Part shown: positions 51,306 through 60,529 of the stretch, one piece after another | Numbering within the stretch: position 1 is the first letter of the stretch | How the letters are laid out: each line of letters starts with the position of its first letter | The notes under the pieces: model-generated | Seen by the model: the letters and a program-made list of their open reading frames with translations, nothing else | Told to the model about the DNA's origin: nothing | Database searches by the model: none | Made by a program: the position numbers and the translations under genes | From: CALCLY01 sp900552775 | GTDB taxonomy: Bacteria; Bacillota; Clostridia; UMGS1883; UMGS1540 | Assembly (NCBI GenBank): GCA_937966555.1 | Contig: CALCLY010000027.1 | Coordinates: forward strand, 1-64,000 | Direction: 5' to 3' | DNA length: 64,000 nt

Positions 51306-52541
51306 TCACTGAGCAAGATACGCCTTCTGCTCCTCCGAAAGCGCGTCTATACTTTTTCCCCACGTCTTTATTTTAAGCTCCGCCACGAATTTATCTATTT
51401 CCGCCGGAACGTCATACACTTTATTCTGAAGCTTTTCGTAATTTTCCGCCATGTATTTTACGGACATTGTCTGAATGGCAAAGCTCATATCCATAATTTC
51501 CGCCGGGTGACCGTCCCCCGCGGCAAGATTTACAAGCCTTCCCTCCGCCAAAAGGTAGAGCGAATTGCCGTTTCTGAGTCTGTATTCCGTAATATTCGGC
51601 TTGATCTCTCCGGAATATTCCGAAAGAGACAAAAGGTCGGGCTTTGAAATCTCAACGTCAAAGTGACCGGCGTTTGCCATCATCGCGCCGTTTTTCATCT
51701 TCTCGAAATGACGCTTTGTCAAAACGTCCTTACAGCCTGTAAGCGTTACGAAAACATCGCCCAATGCCGCCGCCTCGTCCATGGGCATAATCTCAAATCC
51801 GTCCATAGCCGCCTCAATTGCCTTTACTGCGTCAACCTCACACACAATCACCTTTGCACCCAGACCCTTGGCGCGCATTGCGCACCCTCTGCCGCACCAG
51901 CCGTAGCCTGCTATAACAACCGTTTTTCCGGCAACTATGAGATTTGTCGTGCGGTCGATTCCGTCCCAGACGGACTGACCCGTTCCGTAGCGGTTGTCAA
52001 AAAGGTGCTTGCAGAGCGCGTCGTTTGCGGAAATCATCGGGAAAAGCAGCTCGCCGCGTTTTTCCTTTGCGCGGAGGCGCATAACGCCCGTTGTCGTCTC
52101 CTCCGAGCCGCCGCGTATTTTAGCGCACAGCGCGCGTTTTTCGGAGTGCAGCGCGGCAACAAGGTCGCCGCCGTCGTCTATAAACACATCGGGCTTTGCG
52201 TCAAGCGCCGCGCCGATATGTCTGAAATACTCTTCGTCCGACACGCCGTGAACCGCGAAAACGTCGATTCCGCCGTGAAGCAGCGCCGCCGCAACATCGT
52301 CCTGCGTTGAAAGGGGGTTGCAGCCCGTAACCGTAACTTTTGCGCCGCCTGCCTTAAGCACGCGCGCCATGTACGCGGTTTTTGCCTCAACGTGAATGCT
52401 TATCGTTATGTTAAGTCCTTCAAACGGCTTTGTCTTCTCAAAGTCCTTTTCTATGTAGTTTAAAAGGGGCATATGCCTTTTTACCCACTCGATTTTTGCG
52501 TCTCCGCTTTTGTAAAGCGAAATGTCTTTTACTATACTCAT
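51306..52541 (-). CDS. ahcY: Adenosylhomocysteinase (S-adenosylhomocysteine hydrolase)
   Basis: 411 residues. Substrate domain with HVEAKTAYM, TGCNPLSTQDDVAAAL, ETTTGVMRL and the NDALCKHLFDNRYGTGQS region. The Rossmann motif is AGYGWCGRG, and the C-terminal segment contains GDGHPAEIMDMSFA. Splits SAH to adenosine and homocysteine. Many Clostridia use Pfs/LuxS instead, so this route is worth noting. Lies between a PHP phosphatase gene and pth in one minus-strand run. Confidence 0.95.
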   Translation of the reverse strand: MSIVKDISLYKSGDAKIEWVKRHMPLLNYIEKDFEKTKPFEGLNITISIHVEAKTAYMARVLKAGGAKVTVTGCNPLSTQDDVAAALLHGGIDVFAVHGVSDEEYFRHIGAALDAKPDVFIDDGGDLVAALHSEKRALCAKIRGGSEETTTGVMRLRAKEKRGELLFPMISANDALCKHLFDNRYGTGQSVWDGIDRTTNLIVAGKTVVIAGYGWCGRGCAMRAKGLGAKVIVCEVDAVKAIEAAMDGFEIMPMDEAAALGDVFVTLTGCKDVLTKRHFEKMKNGAMMANAGHFDVEISKPDLLSLSEYSGEIKPNITEYRLRNGNSLYLLAEGRLVNLAAGDGHPAEIMDMSFAIQTMSVKYMAENYEKLQNKVYDVPAEIDKFVAELKIKTWGKSIDALSEEQKAYLAQ

Positions 52542-52558
52542 CGGTTAATCCGTCTCCT

Positions 52559-53356
52559 TTATATCTTATGAAATTCGGGTTTTCTCTCTTTGAACGTTGC
52601 AATGTATTTAAACCCGGCGCGCCTTGCAAGCTCCAGCCCCTTCTCAAGGCAGAGACCCACATTCTGCGGCGTGTGCGCGTCCGTCCCTATTGTGAGAATC
52701 TCGCCGCCCAGCGCACGGTATTTTTTGATAAGCTCAATCCCCGGAAGGCTCGCTCCGCCGTCGCGCATGCCGGAAACATTTATCTCAATTCCTTTTCCGA
52801 GAGACACCGCCTGCCTTAAAACAATTATGGCCATATCCTCATAGTCGCTCACGTTTACCGGAATTTTCTGCTTTGCAATGTACCTGCATATGTAGTTTAA
52901 GTGGCCGAAAACATCGTAAAGACCTGTTTTCGCCGCCTCCGCCGCTTCAAGAAAATATTTTGAAAGCCATGCCGAAACGTTTGCCATGGTGTATGTCTCA
53001 AACGCCAGATCTATGTCCCCCGTAACGTTGTGCACGGAGCCTATTACAAAGTCGTAATCATGAGAATCAAGCATTTTTTTCACGTTTTCGGGATAAAGCT
53101 GCGCCTGCCCCGCCTCAATGCCGGCGGCAATGTCTATCTTGTCACCGTAAAGTCCGCGGACGCGCGAAAGCTCTTCAAAATATTTTTTCGGGTCGTATTC
53201 GCTTATGCAGTCTTTGTCCTTCTGGAACGGGTCGAAATGGTCCGTTATTGCTATATGCGTGATGCCCGACGCTATCGCTTTTTTTACAATTTCCTCCATC
53301 GGCGCATGCGAGTCGAAAGAAATTTCACTGTGAATATGATAATCTGCCAAAAACAT
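52559..53356 (-). CDS. PHP-domain histidinol-phosphatase-like hydrolase
   Basis: 265 residues. Metal ligands at DYHIHSEISFDS (His7, His9), ITDHFDPF, the GIEAGQ glutamate, GSVHN and TDAH near the end mark a HisK-type PHP phosphatase. It could dephosphorylate histidinol phosphate, but no his genes are nearby. First gene of the run with ahcY, pth, mfd; AAGGAAAGGG upstream. Preceded by a perfect promoter. Confidence 0.85.
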   Translation of the reverse strand: MFLADYHIHSEISFDSHAPMEEIVKKAIASGITHIAITDHFDPFQKDKDCISEYDPKKYFEELSRVRGLYGDKIDIAAGIEAGQAQLYPENVKKMLDSHDYDFVIGSVHNVTGDIDLAFETYTMANVSAWLSKYFLEAAEAAKTGLYDVFGHLNYICRYIAKQKIPVNVSDYEDMAIIVLRQAVSLGKGIEINVSGMRDGGASLPGIELIKKYRALGGEILTIGTDAHTPQNVGLCLEKGLELARRAGFKYIATFKERKPEFHKI

Positions 53357-53393
53357 ACAGAACCCTTTCCTTCCTAATAGTATCCGATATTAA

Positions 53394-53422
53394 ATTATAT
53401 AACAATGTCCTTTTAATGTCAA
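53394..53422 (-). promoter_or_regulatory. Perfect sigma-A promoter of the PHP-ahcY-pth-mfd run
   Basis: TTGACA, 17 bp, TATAAT on the minus strand, 38 bp before the start codon. A short remnant of module C (CCGTGAAAAGTTGG) adjoins it at 53430-53443. Confidence 0.85.
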
Positions 53423-53479
53423 TCCTTTTCCGTGAAAAGTTGGTGAGCGGAATATTTTGCAAAAAGTTTGTTTAAAAAC

Positions 53480-53508
53480 TTGACTTTATTTTCCTTCGGG
53501 GGTATAAT
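53480..53508 (+). promoter_or_regulatory. Sigma-A promoter of the BspA-like gene
   Basis: TTGACT, 17 bp, TATAAT; gives a leader of about 128 nt, AT-rich, without clear hairpins. Confidence 0.75.
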
Positions 53509-53642
53509 TAGAACGAAAGTTAAAAATTTTTTTGTGTTTTTATTCCACATAATCATTGTACGGATTAAAGCATTTTAAATGTATCGGGAATAATTAAAAC
53601 AAAAGTATTCTGATTTAAATATAATTTTGGAGGGCAATATCA

Positions 53643-56345
53643 GTGAAAAAGAAAATAATACTGTCACTTATTTTAATGTGTGTAGGAATAATATCATTAG
53701 GTGTGCTGAACGCCGCGGCATATACATACGGTGATCTGACATATAAGAAATCTGGCTATACAATAACAATTACCGGTTGTAATAAATCCGCAGCCAATGT
53801 TGTAATTCCGTCAAAAATTAAAGGCAGAACCGTGACAAGTATAGATGATGATGCGTTTAGAGGTTGCAGCGGTCTTACAAGTATAACGATACCCGACAGC
53901 GTAGCGAGCATAGGTGATTATGCGTTTAACGGTTGCAGCAGCCTTACGAGTATAACAATATCTGACAGTGTGACGAGCATAGGTGATGGTGCGTTTAGCG
54001 GTTGCAGCAGCCTTAAAAGCATAACAATACCCGACGGTGTTAAGAGCAGCATAGGAAGTGATATGTTTAGAGGTTGCAGCAGCCTTACGAGTATAACAAT
54101 ACCCGACAGCGTGACGAGCATAGGTTATTCTGCGTTTAGCGGCTGCACCGGTCTTACGAGCGTAACGATAGGTAACGGCGTGACAAGCATAGGTGGTTCT
54201 GCGTTTAGCGGTTGCAGCAGTCTTACGAGCGTAACAATACCCGACAGCGTGACAAGCATAAGTGATTCTGCGTTTTACGGTTGCGGCAGCCTTACGAGCG
54301 TAACGATACCCGACAGCGTGACAAGCATAGGTGATAATGCGTTTGCAGATTGCAAAAATCTTGCGAAAGTAACAATACCCGACAGCGTGACAAGCATAGG
54401 TGATTCTGCGTTTAGCGGCTGTGAAAGCCTTATGCGAATAACAATGCCCGACAGCGTGACAAGCATAGGTGATTATGCGTTTAGCGGTTGCAGCAGCCTT
54501 ACGGGCATAACGATACCCGGCAGTGTAACGAGCATAGGTTATTCTGCGTTTGGAAATTGCAGCAGTCTTAACCGAGTAAACATAACTGACATAGCGGCTT
54601 GGTGTAAAATAGATTTTTGGCCTAATTATTCCAATCCGTTAACATATGCCCACAATTTGTATCTAAACGGAAAGTTGGTAGAAAACCTTGTGATACCGGG
54701 CGGTGTAACGAGTATAAGCTATTATGCATTTAGCGACTGCACCGGTATTAAGAGTGTAACAATACCCGACAGCGTGACAAGCATAGGTGATAATGCGTTT
54801 GCAGATTGCAAAAATCTTGCGAAAGTAACAATACCCGACAGCGTGACGAGCATAGGTGGGTATGCGTTTGGCGGTTGCACCGGTCTTACGAGCATAACGA
54901 TACCCGACAGCGTGACGAGCATAGGTGGGTATGCGTTTGGCGGTTGCACCGGTCTTACAAGCGTAACGATACCCGACAGTGTGACGAGCATAGGTGATGG
55001 TGCGTTTAGAGGTTGCACCGGTCTTACAAGCGTAACAATACCCGACAGCGTAACAAGCATAGGTGGGTATACGTTTAGCGGTTGCCGACGCCTTACGAGC
55101 ATAACAATACCCGACAGCGTAACGAGCATAGGTGATTATGCGTTTGACGATTGCAAAAATCTTAACAGGGTGGATATAACGGACATAGCTGCCTGGTGTA
55201 AAATAAACTTTATAAAATCTTATGATGGAAATGTTTCAAATCCATTAATGTATGCAGACAACTTGTATTTAAATGGAGAACGGGTAGAAAACCTTGTGAT
55301 ACCGGACGGTGTAACGAGTATAAGCGATTATGCTTTTTACGGTTGCACCGGGCTTACAAGTGTAACATTCCCGGACGGATTAAATATTATACCGGAATCA
55401 GCTTTTAGCAATTGCAGCAACCTTAAAGCAATTACAATTCCCGCAAGCATGGAGTACATAAGAAATGGTGCTTTCAGCGGCTGTAAAAACATAAAATATA
55501 TCTTCTTCAAAGGCAGCCGTGACTTTTGGGACAACGAAATGCTTATATACACAGGAAATGACGCTTTAAACAATGCAGAAATAATTTGCGACGCAAAAGA
55601 AAAAACATATAACTTTGTAACAAACTGCGAAAAAACATTGTCTCCCGTTACAGCTTACTATATTGCCGTTAAGCCTAAAACAGACACTCTGAGCAGAAAA
55701 AAATATGTGACAGGCTGGTATGATAACCCGGAGCTTTCCGGAGAGCCCGTAGAATTCCCGTATTACAGCGACAAAACAACGCTTTATGCCAAATTGGCGG
55801 ACAGAACCGGGGAAAGCTTTGAAAGCGCCGTTTATGTCCCCGAAAACGGGAGCAGTACGATAAATAAAAATATAGATAATAAATATTATGGGACGTTTAT
55901 TCCCGAAAAAACGGGAGAGTATATTTTTAAATCCACCGCCGGCAAATACTTATACTTATATAACAGTAATAAAGCTGAGCTGGCATCAGGCAGCAACAGT
56001 ATAACATTCAGCCTTGCCGCAGGAGAGATATATTATATAATGAATACATATATGTACTCCTATGGTGGTACTTTAACGGTTACACAGGCAGGCTATAAAG
56101 GAACATCAACGTCAATTTCAAATAACGGTAAAAAAATAAGAATTTTGCCGAATAAAATAGAACCCGGCACAAAAATAACAGTTGCGCTGTATAACGGAGA
56201 CAAGTTTGTCGGAACAAAGGTTGCCACGTATCGGGGCGGCGCGATAGAGTTTACAACAAACACGGAATACACAAGCATAAAGGTTATGGCGTGGAACGCA
56301 GACAATTTGACGCCGTGCGCAAAGGCAGAGGTTGTTGAAAGGTAA
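53643..56345 (+). CDS. BspA-like leucine-rich-repeat surface protein
   Basis: 900 residues with a GTG start 8 bp after GGAGG. Signal peptide about 1-26. Residues about 55-650 are LRR_5 repeats of 23 residues (consensus LTSITIPDSVTSIGDYAFSGC), broken twice by a longer variant containing DIAAWCKI. After the LRRs come a beta-rich InlB-like stretch (about 665-715), a PPC-like domain (about 720-815) and a final strand-rich module whose end, VKVMAWNADNL-like, resembles the C-terminus of the GLUG protein. No cell-wall anchor motif. BspA-type LRRs bind host or bacterial surface ligands. Confidence 0.88.
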   Translation: MKKKIILSLILMCVGIISLGVLNAAAYTYGDLTYKKSGYTITITGCNKSAANVVIPSKIKGRTVTSIDDDAFRGCSGLTSITIPDSVASIGDYAFNGCSSLTSITISDSVTSIGDGAFSGCSSLKSITIPDGVKSSIGSDMFRGCSSLTSITIPDSVTSIGYSAFSGCTGLTSVTIGNGVTSIGGSAFSGCSSLTSVTIPDSVTSISDSAFYGCGSLTSVTIPDSVTSIGDNAFADCKNLAKVTIPDSVTSIGDSAFSGCESLMRITMPDSVTSIGDYAFSGCSSLTGITIPGSVTSIGYSAFGNCSSLNRVNITDIAAWCKIDFWPNYSNPLTYAHNLYLNGKLVENLVIPGGVTSISYYAFSDCTGIKSVTIPDSVTSIGDNAFADCKNLAKVTIPDSVTSIGGYAFGGCTGLTSITIPDSVTSIGGYAFGGCTGLTSVTIPDSVTSIGDGAFRGCTGLTSVTIPDSVTSIGGYTFSGCRRLTSITIPDSVTSIGDYAFDDCKNLNRVDITDIAAWCKINFIKSYDGNVSNPLMYADNLYLNGERVENLVIPDGVTSISDYAFYGCTGLTSVTFPDGLNIIPESAFSNCSNLKAITIPASMEYIRNGAFSGCKNIKYIFFKGSRDFWDNEMLIYTGNDALNNAEIICDAKEKTYNFVTNCEKTLSPVTAYYIAVKPKTDTLSRKKYVTGWYDNPELSGEPVEFPYYSDKTTLYAKLADRTGESFESAVYVPENGSSTINKNIDNKYYGTFIPEKTGEYIFKSTAGKYLYLYNSNKAELASGSNSITFSLAAGEIYYIMNTYMYSYGGTLTVTQAGYKGTSTSISNNGKKIRILPNKIEPGTKITVALYNGDKFVGTKVATYRGGAIEFTTNTEYTSIKVMAWNADNLTPCAKAEVVER
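53847..55160 (+). repeat. 69-bp DNA repeats encoding the LRRs
   Basis: Unit built on ACGATACCCGACAGCGTGAC and AGCATAGGTGATTATGCGTT. Many adjacent copies are almost identical in DNA, so recombination could change repeat number. Confidence 0.9.
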
Positions 56346-56364
56346 AATGCATAATTAATAACCG

Positions 56365-56520
56365 CGAAAGCGGTTAAAATCATAAAAAGCCGCGGCGTGT
56401 ACGTGGCTTTTTATTCCTATATGAGGGTAGGAAACAATGTGTTGTTTCCGTAAGCGGAGCGCCGAATGCAACCAAACGCAATGCTTGCTTTGCGTTTGAG
56501 AGCGAACAAGCGTGAGCGAC
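56365..56520 (+). repeat. B module downstream of the BspA-like gene
   Basis: Complete B module without REP. Its terminator-like hairpin (about 56384-56412) lies 40 bp after the stop codon and probably ends the BspA-like transcript. The only full B copy right of 26 kb on the plus strand. Confidence 0.8.
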
Positions 56521-56523
56521 CTA

Positions 56524-57297
56524 CTACAAATACTTCTTCATATGCCCCAGCGCGCTTTTTTCAAGCCTTGACACCTGCGCCTGGCTTATCCCTATTTCGT
56601 CCGCCACCTCCATCTGTGTTTTTCCGCGGAAAAAGCGCAGGTCAAGAATCTGTTTTTCCCTGTCGCACAGTCTTTTCATAGCCTCCTTAAGGGAGATATC
56701 CTCAACCCAGTTTTCGTCCGAATTTTTATCGTCTTTCACCTGGTCCATAACAAAAACCGCGTCCGCTCCGTCATGATACACGGGTTCAAAAAGGGACAAG
56801 GGGTCCATGATGGCGTCAAGGGCATTGCAGACGTCCTCTTTCGGAATTTCCATAATTTTTGCGATTTCGTCCACGGTGGGCTCCTTCTGCCGCTCCGCCG
56901 TGAGCTTTTCTTTAACTGCCAGCGCCTTATACGCCGTGTCCCTCACCGAGCGGCTGACGCGGATTATGTTATAGTCGCGCAGATAGCGGCGCAGCTCGCC
57001 TATAATCATGGGCACGGCATATGTTGAAAACTTCACCATGTGGCTTGTATCAAAGTTATCTATGGCTTTTATAAGCCCTATGCAGCCGACCTGAAAAAGG
57101 TCGTCCGCGCTTTCTCCGCGCCCGCCGAACTTCTGAATAACGCTTAAAACAAGGCGCAGATTTCCGTATATAAATTTTTCGCGCGCGGCGGTGTTTCCCC
57201 TCTTTATCTCCGCCATAAGCTCCTCTTTTTCCTTTTCCGAAAGAAGCGGAAGCGCCGATGTGGTCACGCCGCATATTTCAACTTTTGACACAGCCAT
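56524..57297 (-). CDS. sigG: Sporulation sigma factor SigG
   Basis: 257 residues. The opening VEICGVTTSALPLL, region 2 DLFQVGCIGLIKAIDNFD and VKFSTYAVPMIIGELRRYL, and region 4 GKTQMEVADEIGISQAQVSR match sigma-G. Late forespore sigma factor controlling spoVA, germination and DNA-protection genes. Start at 57297 lies 8 bp after GGGGG. That site is buried in a long hairpin ending in seven U. It is not preceded by spoIIGA-sigE here; the upstream gene is a two-component regulator. Confidence 0.96.
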   Translation of the reverse strand: MAVSKVEICGVTTSALPLLSEKEKEELMAEIKRGNTAAREKFIYGNLRLVLSVIQKFGGRGESADDLFQVGCIGLIKAIDNFDTSHMVKFSTYAVPMIIGELRRYLRDYNIIRVSRSVRDTAYKALAVKEKLTAERQKEPTVDEIAKIMEIPKEDVCNALDAIMDPLSLFEPVYHDGADAVFVMDQVKDDKNSDENWVEDISLKEAMKRLCDREKQILDLRFFRGKTQMEVADEIGISQAQVSRLEKSALGHMKKYL

Positions 57298-57365
57298 AAA
57301 AAAATCCCCCGTCCGCACATTTTTTATTAAACCCGCAAAATCGGATTTAATATGTACAAACGGGG
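57298..57365 (-). promoter_or_regulatory. Long hairpin plus U-tract covering the sigG ribosome site
   Basis: On the minus strand CCCCCGTTTGTACAT pairs without a gap (G-U included) to ATGTGCGGACGGGGG over 15 bp. Inside it ATTAAATCCG pairs with CGGGTTTAAT. The 3' arm holds the only Shine-Dalgarno and is followed by A, seven T and ATG. It reads both as an intrinsic terminator for the upstream two-component operon and as a translation block. Confidence 0.75.
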
Positions 57366-57427
57366 GAAAAATATGTTTCGTCATGTATTCTTCCCGTTTT
57401 ACGGAAATTTATTCTCTTTGATCTCTT

Positions 57428-58162
57428 TTAATCTCCTTCAATCATTCTGTAGCCGACGCCCATTTCCGTGAGAATGTATTTGGGCTCTGCCGGGTCTTTT
57501 TCAATTTTGCGCCTGATGCTTGCCATGTTTACGCGCAGAATACTGTTTTCGCTGTCGGCAGGCACCGTACCCCAGATGTTTCTCATCAGAAAATCGTACG
57601 TAAGCACCCTTCCGGCATGCACCGAAAGCAGCGAAATCAGGTTGAACTCCTTCTGGGTGAAATGGATTTCTTCCCCGTCAACCAAAACGCGTCTCTTGTC
57701 ATAGTCAACCAAAAGCCCGTCCGCGCGAAACGGCGTTTTCGAAGAACGGATACTCTCCGCACGGTGGGCATGTCTTAAAGCCGTGCGTACGCGCGCCAAA
57801 AGCTCCGCTGTGCCGAACGGCTTTGTTATATAATCATCCGCTCCGCAGTCCAGAGCCTCAACCTTGTCCGCTTCATGTGTGCGCGCAGATACAACAAGTA
57901 TCGGCATACGGCTTGTCTCCCTCACGCTTTTTATTATATTTATCCCGTCTTCATCAGGAAGTCCCAAGTCGAGAATGACAATATCGGGCATGTACGAGCC
58001 TATCATCAGCCGCGCAGTCGCAGCATTTTGTGCAATACGGACCGCATATCCGTGAGCCTCCAAAACCGCCGACATAAAATCCGCGATATTTTCCTCATCC
58101 TCAACCACGATAACACTGTATTTGTTATTGTTTGCCTTTGTTTTCGGCTTTGACTTTTCCAT
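57428..58162 (-). CDS. KdpE-like response regulator
   Basis: 244 residues. Receiver with VIVVEDEENI and phospho-acceptor Asp in IVILDLGLPDEDG, followed by an OmpR-type winged helix. Start at 58162 overlaps the end of the kinase gene by 38 bp. Receiver and effector resemble KdpE, but no kdpFABC genes are in the window. A possible target is the divergent oadB promoter region, which carries a direct repeat of the OmpR-family type. Confidence 0.88.
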   Translation of the reverse strand: MEKSKPKTKANNNKYSVIVVEDEENIADFMSAVLEAHGYAVRIAQNAATARLMIGSYMPDIVILDLGLPDEDGINIIKSVRETSRMPILVVSARTHEADKVEALDCGADDYITKPFGTAELLARVRTALRHAHRAESIRSSKTPFRADGLLVDYDKRRVLVDGEEIHFTQKEFNLISLLSVHAGRVLTYDFLMRNIWGTVPADSENSILRVNMASIRRKIEKDPAEPKYILTEMGVGYRMIEGD

Positions 58163-59231
58163 TTTCTTCAAGCGGCAGCATGAACGATACCGCCGCACCT
58201 CCGTTCTTTAAATTTTCCGCCTTCATTTTGCCGCCGTGCGCTTTTATAATCGTGCTGCACAATGAAAGACCTATCCCCATATTCCTTTTTCCGTCCGTCG
58301 GAGCATTGCCCGAATAGTTTACTTCGCCGCTTAAAATATTCGGGAGAGCCGCGGGGTCAAATCCAACTCCGTTGTCACTGACGCTGAAAACGGCGAAATC
58401 GCCTTTTCTTTTTAAATCAAGATTAATTTCCGTGGCGCATTTCGAATGAGTTGCCGCGTTTTCAAGCAGATTGAGAAGAACCTGTTCAATCAGAATTGCA
58501 TCCATCGGCAACAGCATAACGTCATCGGGAATACTTGCATGCACCTTCCTATTGGGAAAACTCTGCCTGAATTTGCGCAGCGTTGCATCTATAACTTCCT
58601 CCGGAATTTCGGGTGTTTTATTGATTTTCGTTCCGCCGGAATCGTTTATACGCGTAATCGAAAGAAGATTTTCAACCATGCGCAGAAGGTGACACGCCTC
58701 TTCGTTTATGCTCCCGATAAGCCGTGCATTGTTCTCCTCGGAAAGTCTTTTTCCGTTTTCCAAAACAGCGGAGCTTGCGCCTATTATCGATGTTAATGGT
58801 GTGCGCACATCGTGCGAGATGGCACGCAGCAGATTGCTTCTCATTTTTTCTTTTTCCGCAAGCGCCTTGACGCGCTCCGTCTGCTTTATCCGCGCCGTCA
58901 GCATACTTGTTATAACCGAAACCGACACCATGCACGTTATTGCAAGCGGATATCCCGACAATGCAAAATTAAACTCAAAAAACGGATACGTAAATACAAG
59001 ATTTACAATAAGCGCGCTTAAAACCGATGCCGCAATGCCGCATAACACACCGTTTGTAAATCGCGTCACCAAAAACACCGCCATAAGAAACATCATAGGG
59101 ATAACGGTTTCTCCTTCGCCGTTTAAATGAAACAGATAACATATACCCGAAACGGCGGCAAGGATCAGCACGGTTACCAAAATATCCCTTATGTGAATCT
59201 CAAAAACATCGGAAAGTTTAATCTTTTTCAT
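58125..59231 (-). CDS. KdpD-type histidine kinase without the KdpD/Usp sensor domains
   Basis: 368 residues. Four closely spaced membrane helices (about 15-105) form a DUF4118-like bundle. HisKA has its His in RAISHDVRTPLTSI, and HATPase has NLLENAATHS and GIGLSLCSTI. It matches the C-terminal half of KdpD; the large N-terminal cytoplasmic KdpD and Usp domains are absent, a known variant in Firmicutes. Operon with the regulator downstream. Confidence 0.88.
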   Translation of the reverse strand: MKKIKLSDVFEIHIRDILVTVLILAAVSGICYLFHLNGEGETVIPMMFLMAVFLVTRFTNGVLCGIAASVLSALIVNLVFTYPFFEFNFALSGYPLAITCMVSVSVITSMLTARIKQTERVKALAEKEKMRSNLLRAISHDVRTPLTSIIGASSAVLENGKRLSEENNARLIGSINEEACHLLRMVENLLSITRINDSGGTKINKTPEIPEEVIDATLRKFRQSFPNRKVHASIPDDVMLLPMDAILIEQVLLNLLENAATHSKCATEINLDLKRKGDFAVFSVSDNGVGFDPAALPNILSGEVNYSGNAPTDGKRNMGIGLSLCSTIIKAHGGKMKAENLKNGGAAVSFMLPLEENGKVKAENKGKQ

Positions 59232-59295
59232 TGGTATCCCCTCTTTCCTTTTTTACAGTATATCACAAATATTCCGAAATGTACATACTTTGCGC

Positions 59296-59315
59296 GTTAA
59301 GAAACCGTTAAGAAA
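59296..59315. promoter_or_regulatory. Direct repeat GTTAAGAAA with 11-bp period
   Basis: GTTAAGAAA at 59296-59304 and again at 59307-59315, in the divergent region between the kinase gene and oadB. One-turn direct repeats are the usual binding sites of OmpR-family regulators such as KdpE or PhoP. Confidence 0.5.
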
Positions 59316-59393
59316 ACTTTTTTTGAAAAAAACTATTGATTTATCACTTATTTTATTATAAAATATTTTAAAATAACTTGAAAGGAACATTTT

Positions 59394-60515
59394 ATGGAAC
59401 TATTATTCGGAAACATTTTAAACACCACCTGGCAGCAGGCGGTAATGTGGGTGCTGGGCGCGATTTTGATTTATCTCGCGATCAAAAAAGACATGGAGCC
59501 GGCGCTCCTTCTGCCGATGGGCTTTGGTGCAATTTTGGTAAACCTGCCGATGTCGGGCGCGGTAACGCAGATTTACGAAGGCGTGAAAGAGGCGGGCGTG
59601 CTTGACATTTTGTTTGACAGCGGCATTGCAAACGAACTTTTTCCGCTTTTGCTTTTTGTGGGAATAGGCGCCATGATTGATTTTACACCCCTTCTTACAA
59701 ATCCTAAGCTTATGCTGTTCGGCGCGGCGGCACAATTCGGAATTTTCATGACGCTGAGCCTTGCGGCACTTTTCGGCTTTGACATAAAAGACGCGGCGTC
59801 GATAGCCATAATAGGCGCGGCGGACGGACCTACCTCGATTTTTGTTGCAAACTATTTAAAATCAAACTACATAGGCGCCATAATCGTTGCGGCTTATTCT
59901 TACATGGCTTTGGTGCCTATCGTTCAGCCGCCGATTATAAAGCTTCTCACAACAAAAAAAGAGCGCCTCATACGCATGCCTTACGCTTCAAAAACAATTT
60001 CAAAGAGAACAAAAATTCTCTTCCCCATTATAATCACCGTTATTGTGGGACTTGTTTCCCCGAGAAGCGTGGCGCTTATAGGCTTTCTGATGTTCGGAAA
60101 TCTGCTCCGCGAATGCGGCGTCTTAAACTCGCTTTCCGAAAGCGCGCAAAACGTTCTGGCAAATCTTGTAACGCTTTTGCTCGGAATCACCGTGGCTTCG
60201 AAAATGCAGGCGGAGGCTTTTCTCGCTCCGCAGACGCTGCTTATCCTCCTTCTCGGACTTTTCGCATTTGTTTTTGACACGGCGGGCGGCGTGATTTTCG
60301 CGAAAATCATGAATCTTTTCACCAAAAACAAGGTAAACCCCATGATAGGTGCGGCAGGCATATCGGCTTTCCCGATGTCGGCGCGCGTTGTTCACAAAAT
60401 AGGTCTTGCGGAGGATAACCAGAATTTTCTCCTCATGCACGCCGTGGGCGCAAACGTTTCGGGGCAGATAGCTTCCGTAATTGCCGGCGGACTGCTTCTT
60501 AATCTTATTGCTTAG
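59394..60515 (+). CDS. oadB: Sodium-translocating decarboxylase beta subunit
   Basis: 373 residues with about ten membrane helices and the conserved AAIIGAADGPTSIFVANYL-type segment near 140-160 (GAADGPTSIFVA). Beta subunits of oxaloacetate, methylmalonyl-CoA or glutaconyl-CoA decarboxylases carry Na+ outward while decarboxylating biotin-bound CO2. No alpha subunit or biotin carrier gene is adjacent, so which decarboxylase it serves is unknown. Followed by a gamma-like peptide 14 bp downstream. Confidence 0.93.
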   Translation: MELLFGNILNTTWQQAVMWVLGAILIYLAIKKDMEPALLLPMGFGAILVNLPMSGAVTQIYEGVKEAGVLDILFDSGIANELFPLLLFVGIGAMIDFTPLLTNPKLMLFGAAAQFGIFMTLSLAALFGFDIKDAASIAIIGAADGPTSIFVANYLKSNYIGAIIVAAYSYMALVPIVQPPIIKLLTTKKERLIRMPYASKTISKRTKILFPIIITVIVGLVSPRSVALIGFLMFGNLLRECGVLNSLSESAQNVLANLVTLLLGITVASKMQAEAFLAPQTLLILLLGLFAFVFDTAGGVIFAKIMNLFTKNKVNPMIGAAGISAFPMSARVVHKIGLAEDNQNFLLMHAVGANVSGQIASVIAGGLLLNLIA

Positions 60516-60529
60516 AAAGGCGGTTAAAC

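Noticed and set aside
57366..57427. Sigma-F or sigma-G promoter upstream of sigG
   Set aside because: GAATA-like and CATATTT-like pieces occur but with wrong spacing; not enough to call.
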